From NCBI GenBank assembly GCA_018398805.1, contig JAGFBZ010000940.1, positions 1,190,001-1,254,000 of the forward strand: a stretch of 64,000 bases of DNA, written 5' to 3'. Below the pieces are notes generated by a model. That model was not told where the DNA came from and made no database searches. It worked only from the letters and a program-made list of their open reading frames with translations. How positions within the stretch are numbered: the stretch's first letter is position 1; every line of letters begins with the position of its first letter. The stretch comes from Hirundichthys speculiger (taxonomy: Eukaryota > Chordata > Actinopteri > Beloniformes > Exocoetidae). Of the stretch, positions 1 to 10,839 are shown one piece after another. A program made the translations under genes and the position numbers.

Positions 1-299
1 ATATGAGAATATGACAACAGGAGAGAGAAAAAAAAAAACTGGACGGGTGACGCTTATTCATTGTAAACTCCCAGAAATGTTGAAACAGCCTGCAATTTTT
101 CTTACAAATACATTGGGCTACTCTAAAATTTGCTGACTACACTCAGTACAGTAGGCATTTGTGAAAAAACCGAGGAAGTGGTTCTGAGACACAGAAAGAG
201 ATAGTGTGTATATGGCAAATATTTTTTTTTTTTTTTTTTTAAAAAAGCCCTCAAATTTTAAGGGTTCTATAGCATTTAGACAATTTGCTACTGAATTAA
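1..299. other. AT-rich sequence, nothing identified
   Basis: I see no gene or recognisable repeat here. There is a short A run near 30 and a long T run at about 223-240. Confidence 0.5.
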
Positions 300-700
300 A
301 TTAAATTTAGTTCAATTCAATTCAATTTGATTCAAAAATACTTTATTAATCCCGGAAGGGAAATTAATTGCTTCAGTAGTTGTCTTTATAGATGGTTAAC
401 TGCGGATGAGATTACACTCTCTACAGCAGACCGACAGAAGATATGAAACATTGGAAACACTGAAGGACCTAAGCTTTCTTAAGAAGTAAAGTCTAGTCTG
501 TTTCTCTGTATAATCAGCATCAGTCCAGTCCAGACTGTTGTCCAGGTGAACACAGAGGTATTTATGGTCCTCCACCACCTTCACTTCTGCTCCCATGATG
601 GAAATGCTGTTTGACTTGTTCCTGGTCCTCATTCGTTTCCTTTGTCTTGTTCACATTCAAGATGAAACAACAAAGCGGTCCGCCAGTCCTTTACAAACTC
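300..700 (-). mobile_element. L2/CR1-like LINE, 3' end of reverse transcriptase ORF and tail
   Basis: Minus-strand remnant of a non-LTR retrotransposon. Reading 632 down to 396 gives the end of the RT/thumb region, with a VEDHKYLCVHLDNSLDWT segment and then RLYFLRKLRSFSVSN, typical of teleost L2-like LINEs where the family reads YKYLGVHLDNKLDW and LYFLRRLRSF. The 3' terminus is at the left: ATTGAATTGAA-type repeats follow a TTTATTAATCCCGGAAGG motif, the usual fish LINE tail. The 5' part is missing, consistent with 5' truncation during target-primed reverse transcription. The adjoining Tc1 element lies immediately to the right. Exact L2 subfamily is not assigned. Confidence 0.8.
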
Positions 701-1830
701 AGAACTTTACCGTATAAACTGAGAAATGCTTGCACACCGATCTTTCCTGTGAATCATTGAACTAATATTTAGTTGTATAACCACTGTTTCTGAGAAGTGC
801 TTCACATCTGTGTTGCACAGAGCTGACCAACTTCTGGCACCCGTGAACAGATATTCCAGCCCAGGACGATCGACTACATTCCCACATTCCCATTCCTCTG
901 CATATCTTGGTTATGCCATTAAAAAGAGCATTTTCAAGTTTCTACTGGATGAAGGTCTGGGAATTGGGCTGAGCGCTCCAATGTTAATCTCGTTGATCTG
1001 GAACCAAGATGCTGCTGCTTATTGGTGTTTTTGGGGTTGTTCTTGTAGAAACACCCATTTCAAGGGCAAGTCCTGTTTGGCAAAGGGCAACATAATCTCT
1101 TCAAGTATTTTGATGTATTCAAACTGATCCACGATCCCTGGTGTGCGATAAGTAGTCTTGACACCATACATCCAAACATCCCCATATCATGATGCTTGCA
1201 CCACCATGTTTCACTGTCTTTAATGAACTGTGGCTTTAATTTAGTGTTTGTGGGCCGTCTGTCAAACTGTCTGTGGCCCCCAGACGCAAAAAGAACAATT
1301 TAGCTTTCATCAGACCAAAAAATGTTGCTCCATCTGTCTTTAGGCCAGTCAGTGTATTCTTTGGCACATTGTAACCTCTTTGGCACATGTCGTTTTTTTT
1401 TTTTAACAATGAGATTTTGCAGAGGCTTCTTACTGATAGCTTGGCTTCACATTAGCATCTTCTAATTGTTACAGTCCTCACAAGCCCTCTTAGACCTTCT
1501 TGGACCACCCAGGAGCTGATCATTGGCTGAGTCTTTTCCATTTTGGCTATTCTTTGACCCATTTTAATGGTAGTTTTATGTTTTCTTCCACGTCTTTCAC
1601 AATTTGGTTGACATTTAAAAAGCATTTCAGATTATTTTTACTGAGCAGCCGATCATTTTCTGCACTTCTTTACATGTTTCCCCCTCTCCAATCAACTTAG
1701 TCAAAGTTCGCTGTTCTTCTAAACAATGTCTGGAATGACCCATTTTACTCCGATTTTCAGAAAAATGCACCATAACCAGAATGTACAACATTTGCTGCCT
1801 TCATCCTTAAATAAGACCTGTTTGACACCT
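700..1830 (-). mobile_element. Degenerate Tc1-like transposon with transposase remnant
   Basis: A near full-length Tc1/mariner-type element on the minus strand. The helix-turn-helix N-terminal part lies near 1640-1760. The catalytic region near 1306-1316 gives a WSDE motif, and the block near 1177-1203 gives the VKHGGASIMIWG motif of Tc1 transposases (family form VKHGGGSIMVWG). Stops and frameshifts run throughout, so it cannot encode a working transposase. The transposase of this family cuts and pastes the element at TA dinucleotides. I could not fix both terminal inverted repeats; the ends given are approximate. The 105-aa plus-strand frame at 810-1127 is only the antisense of this element. 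Confidence 0.85.
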
Positions 1831-1867
1831 GTTGTTTTTATTTCTTTATAGAATACATGATCTCACT

Positions 1868-2100
1868 AACTAACTCCACACTGCTATTATTTTAACAGCC
1901 AAATATGTCTTTTTCTTTACTTTCTTCAATGGTTCATTGTAGAAGGTTATTGCTGTGGTCAAGGATCTCGTGTAGCGGTCTGTGTTGCAGCAGATCTGAA
2001 GAAGCCTCTGACTAAAGGTAGCTGGGCAGAGGAAAGTCTGGTCCTCTCTGCTTAAGATGCTACCACCTTGACCCACATCCAGATAAGTGGAAGTTAATGA
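1868..2100 (-). mobile_element. L2-like LINE 3' fragment
   Basis: The block around 1945-2010 reads, on the minus strand, like the C-terminal end of teleost L2-like ORF2: LLQICCNTDRYTRSL, then AITFYN, where the family has a TDRYRRSFIPSAIRLYN-type ending. Related copies sit at 10290-10400 and 29590-29690. Just to the right, 2048-2110 carries a degraded Rex3-type 3' end that runs into GGATGG. Confidence 0.65.
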
Positions 2101-2109
2101 GTGGATGGA

Positions 2110-3140
2110 CTTCTAGAACAGCTAGTGCTAACCAAAGTGATGCACATTAAAGGTTGTCTCTAATGTAGCTTTCCTAAGTGTGATGCCGTGTTTCCAAACT
2201 GATGGGAAATGTGCTACTCAGTCACCCCATGTGGAACCTCCGCTCCATGGGATGATAAATTGTTTGAAAGGGGAGAATAGGAGCAATTTAAAGAAAGCTT
2301 TCCTCTTACCTCATAAAACACATCTGTCCTAATGGCTGCTAATGCAGGTTACCTGGCTACAACAGCAGGAATCTTGGGGGAACAATGGCAGTAAATGGAC
2401 ATGTGTGTGTGTGTGTGTGTGATTGCTCCATATTTAGTTTAGGGAAGACGGACATTTCTCAATAGTCTTTAGAGTTCCTTCTACACTGGAATTTTTATGA
2501 CTTTCTCAAGTGGGCTTCAGAGCTACTCCCATTTATATCCATGTAAAATTTATAACTGAATATAAACAGATAGCCTTGACACCGCGGTCACACGGGGGCC
2601 AAAAGACGATACAGGCCCATTCACAAAAATCCCATTCAGGAATGACTCCTTTCTTGTGAACTTAGAAAACCAGCCATAAAAAATACCCCACAAGAATAGC
2701 AGGTCAGCAGTGACTGAGACAATCCAGTCGACACAAGCCTTATTAAATAAACTCCTAGGACATTGTGATAGAAAATAATTTACAACTTATTTTGGTCTAA
2801 TGTTGCATCATATGAAAAAAAGCTAATTTTGCTTAATTATTGCATCCTCCAGAACAAACACAGCTTTTCAAAGGACGTTAAAAAAAATTGTTCCCGTTGC
2901 TTTGAAAGGTAATGCAAGTGGTTATGGTATTATTTATGTATCCATCTACGGCAGCAAAGTTGTATAAATATATGTAATTAAATTTTTTTCATTTAACTTC
3001 CTTGAAGTCCGGCATCTTCAAGTGAAGTAAAAGCTCATTTTACTGAAGATGGTTCTGCCACAGCATACAAGCACGTTTATTTTATTTATTCCTTCACACT
3101 GAATTTAAGTCAAATTTCTTAAGCTATAAAGAAATATTTT
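2110..3140. other. Unannotated stretch with a (TG)10 microsatellite
   Basis: No gene or transposon recognised. A perfect (TG)10 run occupies 2402-2421. The remainder is AT-rich single-copy-looking sequence with no open frame that I can support. Confidence 0.5.
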
Positions 3141-3149
3141 CTGAAGCAG

Positions 3150-4359
3150 GTTCTCTAGTACAATTTCAAAAGTCATTGAAAAAATTATTCTGGGCAGGAT
3201 TAATTATCTTGTTGATTCTTCGAATAATCAATTTGGATTCAAACCTAAAGTAGGCACTGATATGGGTATATACGCTCTAAAGGAAATCATAAATAATTAC
3301 AAAAGAAAAAACTCTGTTCTTACTTGCTTTTAGATGCCTCTAAGGCCTTTGATCGAGTAAATCCTAATAAATTATTTCCTAAATTGGATCAAGCAGGTGT
3401 GCCTAAGTTCATTGTCAGAATTCTGTCTTTTTGGTTTTCACAGCAGATCATGCAGGTTAAATGGGAAACTTGTGTATCGGCACCCTTTCATGTGTCAGAC
3501 ATCATGGTGTCAGACAAGGGAGCATTTTATCCCCAGTTCTGTTGAATTTTTATATGAATGATCTGTCAAAACAGTTGTATATGTGTAGAACTGGTTGTAT
3601 GGTGGACAGTGCTGTGGTGAACCATCTAATGTACATTGATGATCTGGTGGTCTTTAGTCCGAGTTCAGCAGGTCTCCAGCATCTTCTTAATATTTGCTCT
3701 GTTTATGGGGTTCAACATGATATCTAATATAATGCAACAAAAAGTGTCTTAATGATCTGTAGAACGAAGGAAGACAAATGTATAACCTTTCCTGACTTTA
3801 GTTTGGCAGGTGATGTTCTACGTGTCTCCAATAAGGTTAAATATCTTGGCCACTGAATTACTGATCCGCTCACAGATGATGAAGACATTTACCGATAGCG
3901 TCGCATGCTGTATGTGCAAGCAAATATTTTATCACGGAAATTCGGTTCGTGTAGGGATTCTGTGAAGGTGACTTTATTCAAAGCCTATTGTACTCCCTTG
4001 TACAATGCTCATCTTTGGTCTCGTTATAAAAAAACAAGCCTTCAGAGCCTGCAAGTGGCATATAGTGATGTCCTAAGGACACTTTTAAAAATACCGTGAT
4101 GGACTAGTGCCAGTGAAATGTCTGTGGCAGCGCAAGTGGACTCTTTACAGTCTGCCCTGAGAGGTCTTATGTATAAATTTATTGGCAGACTAAATGACTC
4201 TAAGAATGAAATCATCTTGCTACTATCAAATATTATGTCTAGTGCTATACGCTACCAGTCTGAGCTCTGGAGACACTGGTAAAGTTGTCTTTTAAATTAA
4301 TGTTGGTGTGTTTTTATGTTTTTATGTGTGCTTTTTGGACCTTGAGTCCGTGATAAAGT

Positions 4360-4360
<1 letters not shown>
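3150..4360 (+). mobile_element. LINE (CR1/L2-like superfamily) reverse transcriptase remnant
   Basis: Plus-strand RT remnant of a non-LTR retrotransposon. In order: a fingers segment near 3170-3300 (INNQFGFK-like), an LLDASKAFDR palm motif at 3326-3355, a GVRQGSILSPVLLNFYMNDL block near 3497-3565, and a catalytic YIDD at 3632-3643 where the usual motif is YADD. The C-terminal VKVTLFKAYCTPLYNAHLW segment follows near 3966-4018. The frame shifts at about 3460-3540 and again near 3730, so three partial frames represent one ancestral ORF. The endonuclease part is absent (5' truncation). The element ends in a TATC tail. Confidence 0.85.

Positions 4361-4440
<80 letters not shown>
4361..4440 (+). 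repeat. (TATC)20 microsatellite, LINE tail
   Basis: Twenty uninterrupted TATC units follow the LINE 3' end. In fish LINEs such tails arise from a short 3' repeat and expand by slippage. The perfection suggests recent or ongoing expansion. Confidence 0.97.
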
Positions 4441-4442
<2 letters not shown>

Positions 4443-4804
4443 AAATAAAGCAAAACCTGGAAGCTGTCTTTTTTTTTGGTTTGTCAGTTCCATGCCAACA
4501 ATCTTGATCACTTCACCATGGAAAACAAAAGTTGTAATTTATTATGCTTTTAGAATTTTAAAGATTATGGTTTATTTTACAGATTTGTCTTGTGATTGTA
4601 TTCAAGGTTCCTTCTTTATCTGTAGCTGTTGTTCCATATTTCAATGTTCTTGTTGGCCAGCCAAGGTTAACGCCCAACCTTATAACAATTTTGTGACTGA
4701 ACAGAAAGACTGACTTCATCAACAACGATATGCTTATATCGTGCTCTTCTTGTCTGGGGACCACTCAAGGCGCTGTTACAATGCAAGCAGCTTTTTTCTC
4801 ATTG
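4441..4804. other. Unannotated stretch
   Basis: Nothing recognised. Overlapping short frames on both strands have no similarity that I know of. Confidence 0.4.
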
Positions 4805-5108
4805 GAATATACACAGTGATTAGATTGATTTATTTAATAGACCAAATTATCCCTATAATTACTCCGATTATTCCTTTAGTTATTCCTATCATAAAATTAC
4901 ACTATTGTTAATGTATATGAAACCTATGTGGGATGTATTGTTACCAGTTTGTCTAGACAGCATATTTTTGGGCTGGGAGGAAACCGGAGTGCCCGGGGAA
5001 AACCCGTGCATACACGGGGAGAACATGCAGCTCCACACAGAAAGAGCAGCTGAACTGAGATCCAACTTCTTGCTGTGAAGTGTCGGTGCTAACCACTCCA
5101 CTACTGTC
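4805..5108 (+). repeat. Dispersed repeat, copy 1 (second copy near 54205)
   Basis: This block is colinear with 54205-54490. Both start with an ATTAGATTGATTTATTTA-like segment, pass through TTAATGTA, then share the GGAGGAAAC, GAACATGCA-like, CTCCACACAGAAAG and CTTCTTGCT...GTGCTAACCACT blocks. The right part also matches the common GGATGG-headed teleost repeat present at 19838-20165. It is probably a non-coding LINE or SINE 3' region; the family name is not known to me. Confidence 0.7.
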
Positions 5109-5109
5109 C

Positions 5110-5633
5110 TGGCGTCATCGGGAGTAAAGGAGAAGGAGAAGGAACTGAGTAGCAGCTTCTGTTGGAACCATCAACACCATGGTAGGACCTGCAGAAGGAG
5201 AAGGGAGAGAGACTACAGAAACAAAATGTTAATGTTATGAAATTCAGGATTCAGGACAATCTTAAACTGAGATTAGAGAGACAGCGTGAAGATGCTCAGT
5301 GCATAAAGGGAGCCAGTGTAACAAAGATAAAACTGGTGAAATGTGATCCGTTCCCAGTGCTGGTTAATATGGGTGCTGCAGCATTCTGGACCAGCTGAAG
5401 ATTGTTAACACAACTGTTTGTACAGCAAGAAAGCAATGCAAGATTTTTCTAATTTTACTAATATATTATGCAAAAGAAAACTAACTTTGTAACCTGCTTT
5501 ATATGAGAGTTAGGAGACCGAGCTTGATCTAAAATAACACTAAGATTCCTAACAGCAGAGCTAAAGTCTAAAGAAATTTACCGTACAGCTCAAGAATGCG
5601 TCCTAGAGGTGCTTCGGACCAATTAAAAAAATT
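5110..5633. other. Probable antisense LINE-related repeat, unresolved
   Basis: Contains the phrase around 5375-5400, GCAGCATTCTGGACCAGCTG, that recurs in fish genomes as part of dispersed LINE-associated sequence. No frame can be supported. The purine-rich start (5120-5160) is low complexity. Confidence 0.35.
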
Positions 5634-6690
5634 TCAGTTTTTTTCAGAATTTAGAAGCAGGAAAAGGCGGGGAAACCAGTGCTTCACCAACACTGTGTAA
5701 AGTGGGGGTGGGGTGCTGCTGACCTTGACTGGAGATGTTGTTCGGCAGTGGAAGGAATACTTCGAGGACCTTCTCAATCCCACCAACATGTCTTCCGTGG
5801 ATGAGCTGAGGTCGCTGAGGTAGTTAAGAAGCTGCACAGTGGCCGGGCCCCGGGGATGGACGAGATCCGCCCTGATTTCCTGAAGGCTCTGGATGTTGTA
5901 GGACTGTCTTGGTTGACACGTCTCTGCAACATCGCATGGAAATCGGGGGCAGTACCTCTGGATTGGCAGACCGGGGTGGTGGTTCCTCTTTTTAAGAAGG
6001 GGGACTGGAGGGTATGTTCCAATTACAGGGGAATCACACTCCTCAGCCTCCCTGGTCAGGTCTATGCAGGGGTGCTGGAGAAGAGAGTTCGATCGATTGT
6101 CGAATCCTAGATCCAGGAGGAACAATGCGGGTTCCCTCCTGGTCATGGAACACTGGACCAGCTCTATACACTCACTAGGGTCCTGGAGGGAATATGGGAA
6201 TTTGCCCAACCAGTCCACATGTGTTTTGTGGACTTGGAGAAGGCATTTGACCGTGTCCCTTGGGGGATCCTGTGGGGGGTACTCCAGGAGTATGGGGTGC
6301 TGGGCCCGTTGTTACATGCTGTCCAGTCCCTGTACAAATGGAGTAGGAGCCTGGTCTGCATTGCCAGTTGTAAGTAGGATTCGTTTCCAGTGAGAGCTGG
6401 ACTCCGCCAGGGCTGCCTTTTGTCACTGATTCTGTTCATAACGTTTATGGACAGAATTTCTAGGAGCAGAGGGGTTCCGGTTCGGTGGTGTCAGGATCTC
6501 GTCTCTGCTGTTTGCAGATGACGTGGTCCTGTTGGCGCCATCGAGTGGGGATCTCCAGCTCTCAATGAAGCGGTTCGTAGCCGAGTGTGAAGCGGCAGGG
6601 ATGAGAATCAGCACCTCCAAATCTGAGACCATGGTTCTCAGTCAGATATGGGTAAAATGCCTTTTCCGGGTTGGAAGTGAGGTTCTGCCT
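5634..6690 (+). mobile_element. Rex3: Rex3 (RTE-clade) LINE, reverse transcriptase pseudogene
   Basis: RT domain of a Rex3-type non-LTR retrotransposon. Visible blocks: GDWRVCSNYRGITLLSLPGQ near 5999-6060, EEQCGF and GTLDQLYTLTRVLEG near 6117-6190, a CFVDLEKAFDRVP palm motif near 6221-6260, GLRQGC near 6405-6418, and the catalytic FADD at 6511-6522. The positions 5964-5983 and 6408-6426 agree with the pair of sites commonly used to amplify Rex3 from teleosts (recalled, not checked). Several frameshifts and stops are present. The copy stops at a GAGGTTCTGCCTCAA junction, where an unrelated LINE tail takes over. The long minus-strand frame at 5634-6218 is an antisense shadow. Confidence 0.92.
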
Positions 6691-7020
6691 CAATTCAATT
6701 CAAATTCAAACTCAATTCAAATATACTTTATTGATCCCCCAAGGGGGAAATTCAGGTTTCAGTACTTTCCAGTCTGGTGTACTTGAGGAGCTGCCGGCGT
6801 CCAGTGCTCCTTTTCATGTCCCGGTCCTGGGGTCTGAGTGCTAACTCCAGTTAACAGCTGTTCAAATCAGTTAACAGTGACACCGTCCATGTCTGCGGCG
6901 GCACGTCTCCACCAGCCGCAAGAGGACTGATCCGCACCAGCAGACAGCACGTCGACACCCGACCGCAAAACCACCACACACCGGGCACAAACTGGAGCGT
7001 CCAGCGTCCAGCATCCAGCG
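6691..7020 (-). mobile_element. Unrelated LINE tail fragment inserted in Rex3
   Basis: Begins on the plus strand with ATTCAATTCAAATTC repeats and TTTATTGATCCCCCAAGGGG, the reversed 3' end of an L2-like LINE. It continues with GC-rich non-coding sequence to 7020. Rex3 resumes directly afterwards, so this block replaces about 0.7 kb of the Rex3 thumb and C-terminal region. The tail orientation makes the inserted element minus-strand. Confidence 0.65.
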
Positions 7021-7140
7021 TCGGGATTCTCTCAGAGGAGCTGGTGGAGGCGACCGAGGAGAGGGAGGTCTGGGCCTCTCTGCTGAAGCTGCTGCCCCCG
7101 CGACCCGACTTCGGATCAAGCGGAAGTTAATGGATGGAGA
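7021..7140 (+). mobile_element. Rex3: Rex3 3' end
   Basis: Encodes the C-terminal end of Rex3: EREVWASLLKLLPPRPDFG near 7055-7110, then a stop and the start of a GGATGG-type tail. It is the distal part of the copy at 5634-6690. The same end recurs at 33643-33780, 24290-24365 and 52340-52400. Confidence 0.88.
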
Positions 7141-7149
7141 GGCAGGAAA

Positions 7150-7540
7150 TGAACAGTCATCCAGGTCTTCACATCTTTGATGCATGCATCCAATAAGGCT
7201 ATTTGATGACCTTATGTGGTCACAAGGACAAATACAGTTGGGTATCATCTACATAACAGTGAAAGTTGATATTATGTTACCTAATGATGTTTCCTAAAGG
7301 CAGCATATATAAGGAGAAACGTATTGGTCCAAGAACATAACCCTGTGGTACTCCACAACCGACCTTGGACTGGTTGGAAAAATCATTATTTACATGGACA
7401 AGCTGAAATCCATCTATCAAACATGACTTGAACCATTTGAATGCCATTCCTCTAATTCCAACAACCTGCTCCAGTCTATCAATAAGAGTCTTGTGGTTAA
7501 AGAATCTTGTGACTTCATTGCACAAAGAGGGCGCTAGTCT
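7150..7540 (-). mobile_element. L2-like LINE reverse transcriptase fragment
   Basis: On the minus strand, 7525 down to 7277 reads [18 protein letters not shown], then [11 protein letters not shown], then the [21 protein letters not shown] block typical of L2-like RT (family [21 protein letters not shown]). The YADDTQLY region follows with decay near 7225-7250. Both ends are truncated. Confidence 0.88.
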
Positions 7541-8632
7541 CTCAGTCTTTGGTTAGACTGTGGTTTGGGCAGGTGCATCATGATCTAATTACCTCCACTA
7601 ACAGTTGTACAAATGTCAAACACACTCACATCCAAAGTAGATGCCATAGATATTCAAGCTCTTCATAAATAGGCAGAGACTCCTGCATGCTAAAAGACAC
7701 TATGGGCTCATAGTCAAAAGTTTAATATGACTCCATGGACGTGCTTGCAAGAGAAAAGGCTGTATTGTGCCCTTGTCCTGAGCAAACACTTTTCCCACAG
7801 AGCTAAAATACACACAAATACACTCAGACATGCACAGACACTCTTTTGCTCACGGTTTTTCCCACAGTGCTCGGCACTCCTGGGGGAGTAAATTGCCGTA
7901 ATCCATGGCAGTGAATTTAGACACAGCAAATTACATCCCAATGAACACACACACGCACAAAGTGTGCACACTCACTGCATGTGTGCACAATTGTTTTTAA
8001 CATTATGTGTGCATACATTTATTTACCTAAAACATTGCATACATGCACAAGTACCTTCACATCTCCCGAATAGCTACAATCTTTTTTTTTTTTTCCTGCT
8101 GTATGTATTTTCTCTCCTATTCTTACTTACATGCACATACAAGCACACACATGAGAGCACATGCATAACTACACACAACACATGCTGCACTGAGCAGCCA
8201 TCCGCCTGTCAACACTGGAGCAAATTAACTGACATCAAACACCGGTGAGCACAGGCTTAAACATGTAGGGGACACAGTCTCCCTGGGAGGACAGGAGAGA
8301 AGAGAGGAGGACGAGGAAGTTAGGCCAGAACTTGAATATAGGGATATGAGGAAAGTTCGGGAAAGCAGAGAAGACAGAAGGTTACAGGAGAGATTAATGC
8401 TTGATGGGAAAAAAAAATGATTACATAAAAGCCAATGTTAGAAAATGTGCAGTTCTCAAAGTTCCAATATCTTATTAATGTAAGAATATATAATAAAACA
8501 TTAATCTAATAAGCTGAATTTACTTATAGTAGTAGAATCAAACCAGATCCACAAAAACACTGGTACTATTAGTATTCCTGATTTCTTATTGGTGTATAAG
8601 CAGCTTGAAAGCACAAGGCCAACATCATACAC
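7541..8632. other. Unannotated stretch with CA-rich patches
   Basis: No gene is recognised. 7800-8000 and 8110-8180 are interrupted CA/GT-rich sequence, and 8280-8410 is purine-rich. The short frames here come from this low-complexity sequence. Confidence 0.45.
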
Positions 8633-9075
8633 CAGGTAAAAGAAGTATTGAACACACAGCATTTGTCTCAGTAAATACATTTCTAAAGGTGCATCTGAAA
8701 TTGAACTTTCACTAGAGGTTAACAATAATCTGGTGTGATCCACAAATGCAAAGATATCAAACCATAGATGTCCATAAATTATGTATAATAATGTGAAATG
8801 ACACAGAAAAAAAAAGTATCGAACGCACTTTCTGAAATTTATTCAATACTTTGTACAAAAGCCTTCGTTGGTGATGACGACTTCAAGACGCTTCCTGTAT
8901 GAGAATCTAGTCACATGCCTTGCTCAGGTGTAATTTCGGTCCAATCTTCATCACAAACAGTCTTCATGTCTTGAGGGTTCTGTGGGCCTCGTCTGTGAAC
9001 TGATTGCATTTGTGTCAGGTGATTGGCTGGGCCATGCTAGCAGCTTCATTCTACCTTGACAGTCCACCCCCTGTT
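8633..9075 (-). mobile_element. Tc1-like transposon, transposase C-terminus and 3' end
   Basis: Reversed, this encodes the decayed C-terminal end of a Tc1-type transposase: an EEWAKITPEQC-like segment near 8910-8950 and a final RRLEAVITNKGF-like segment near 8850-8890. A non-coding 3' region with AAGAAGTATTGAACACAC follows to the left end, a phrase shared by a common teleost Tc1 family. The N-terminal part is missing. It belongs to a different Tc1 lineage from 700-1830. Confidence 0.75.
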
Positions 9076-9115
9076 CCATCTTCATCATCCTGGTCACAGG
9101 ATCACAGCAAATTGT

Positions 9116-9300
9116 TTATGAATTAATTAAATTAAATAGAAAAAGCTTTAATATCCTGAAGGGAAATTAATTGTTGCAGTGTTGTCATTATTTGAGTCTG
9201 ATGTTATAATAATCTTAATAATGACTGAAGGGTTTTGAAGACCAGACATAGAAATGTGCACACTCAGATTGCAGACCCCAGCCTGAGGGAAGACGAGATG
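9116..9300 (-). mobile_element. LINE tail fragment
   Basis: AATTAATTAAATTAAAT repeats followed by a TTAATATCCTGAAGGGAAAT motif mark a reversed fish LINE 3' end, similar to the tail at 300-360. The rest of the fragment is decayed. It may be one copy with 10255-10560, split by the element between them. Confidence 0.5.
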
Positions 9301-9548
9301 TGTCCTAATAGCTTCAGGACCTTGTCATGTCTCAATTAGATACTGTTGTCCTTCGGGAACTTTCCAGCACCTTCCTTAATCTTTGTGCTTACTCTTAAAT
9401 TCTTTATGATGTCCCATTTCAAAGCTCATTCACCATGATCTTTAATTTGCTGTGTGGCCTCTTGCATTGCAATGGAAGTAAACGTCATGAAAACTTCAAG
9501 AGGGACTCAAGTCCTAACTTTCAGTCTTACGTCCTACTTAGAGATATG
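9301..9548. other. Unannotated stretch
   Basis: Nothing recognised between the LINE tail and the GC-rich-TIR element. Confidence 0.4.
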
Positions 9549-10249
9549 GGGCCCGATCTTCCGCCAAACCTCCTAAAGCCGCTATTAAGGGATAGCGGGT
9601 AGCGGGAGGGGCGTTCCCCTGCAAAGAACGCAATCTTCCACCTCCCTAAACCCGCAATCTTACCTGCGCTAACCGCTATATTATGCATAGGAGTGGTTAG
9701 GGCGTTCCACCTGTTAAACCAATCAGTGCGTCAGTAGCCATTGCCTTTAAGAGCAGGTTGCGCTACCCGCAAACCGCTACCCGCTACCCGCAACCCGCAG
9801 AACACCACAACTACTGACCAGACATCCTCTGACCTCAAGTGACGAAAAACGTATGCAAGTAATATGGTAATGCGTAATTGAGAGGTAGAGCCGTTTGTGC
9901 ACGTCGACATATGACCAGGTGGATGCAGATTTATGCCATTTGGATGCACTCTTTTATGCGCCGACATGCAGGTTGCACTTTCCGCAAACTCAGTACCTTG
10001 CGATCCCGGATAGCAGATAGTGGGTGGTCTGACCACCCGCTACCTGCTATCCTAAACCCGCGATCGCAAGATACCGAGTTTGCAGAAAGCGCAAAAGACA
10101 CGCCCATTGCCACACATACAATGTGAGTAAGGGAGTCGGCATAGTGGGTAGCGGCTTTAGGGAAGTGGAAGATTGCATTAGCTGTTAGCGGAGGTTCCTA
10201 AACCCGCAATTTGCGAGTAGCGGCTAGCGGGAGGTGTACGATCGGGGCC
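9549..10249. mobile_element. Non-autonomous DNA transposon, GC-rich TIR family, copy 1
   Basis: About 701 bp bounded by imperfect inverted ends: GGCCCGATC at the left and GATCGGGGCC at the right. Both subterminal regions are full of permuted CCGCTAACCGCTACCCGC motifs that let the two arms pair. It aligns end to end with 38670-39532 and, in reverse, with 20832-20975. Internal sequence differs between copies: this one holds 9808-9872, also found at 34082-34148. No transposase frame is present. TIR sequence and arm style suggest a PIF-Harbinger/ISL2EU-like origin, but target duplications are not clear. The short frames within it are not coding. Confidence 0.8.
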
Positions 10250-10254
10250 ATAGT

Positions 10255-10560
10255 CTCAGAGACATGGATAAATATGAAGAAAACTTTCTTTAAACATTCG
10301 CTGTAGATAGTTATGGCTGTGGGCAGGAAGGATCTCTTGTATCTGCAGTTTGTGTTGCAGTGGATCTGAAGAAGCCTCTGACTAAAGACACTGTTGCTGA
10401 ATCATTCCATTATGAAGAGGATGCTCAAGGTTGTACGTGATGTTTTTCATTTGATGACATATCCTCCTTTGCAGAATTGTCTCCAGAGGCTCCAGAACAG
10501 TCCCCAGAGCAGAGCCAGCCATCTTTATTAGTTTGTTTCATTTCTTTCAGTCACTGGCTT
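10255..10560 (-). mobile_element. L2-like LINE 3' fragment
   Basis: Carries the same reversed segment as 1945-2010 and 29590-29690 (GTGTTGCAG...GATCTGAAGAAGCCTCT) and continues into ORF2-terminal sequence. It is heavily mutated and directly abuts copy 1 of the GC-rich-TIR element. Confidence 0.7.
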
Positions 10561-10589
10561 TGATGCCGCTCCCCCATCAGATGACTGCA

Positions 10590-10835
10590 GACAGGAGATC
10601 TTGCCACATTTTTCCATTCACCCTTCCTTTAATTATATAAAAGTTTGCCAGTACTATGTGCTGAGGATTTGTCCTCCAAACATGGTGTGTATTTTGGTCT
10701 CATTTGATGAGACTCCAAATGCTGTACAGCAAACTTCAAACAAGCTTCAAAATGTTTTTTTTTCACTAATGGAGTCTTGCATGGTGAGTGTGCATATAGG
10801 CCATGTGACCTGCACGCCTTGTTCCTCACCTTCCT
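10590..10835 (-). mobile_element. Tc1-like transposase fragment
   Basis: Minus-strand reading of 10829-10629 gives SHGLYAHSPCKTPLVKKKH, then FEACLKFAVQHLE, the segment of Tc1 transposase just before the second catalytic residue (family form RSPRKTPLLKKKHHEARLKFA). The frame decays before the DE motif. It is a third Tc1 lineage in the window. Confidence 0.82.
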
Positions 10836-10839
10836 TGAC

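Noticed and set aside
5634..6218. Longest open frame in the window (194 aa, minus strand)
   Set aside because: It is exactly antisense to the Rex3 reverse transcriptase, whose motifs are clear on the plus strand.
6871..7248. 125-aa minus-strand Arg/Pro/Ser-rich protein
   Set aside because: It spans a LINE-tail fragment, the Rex3 3' end and an L2 fragment, so it is a chance read-through of three repeats.
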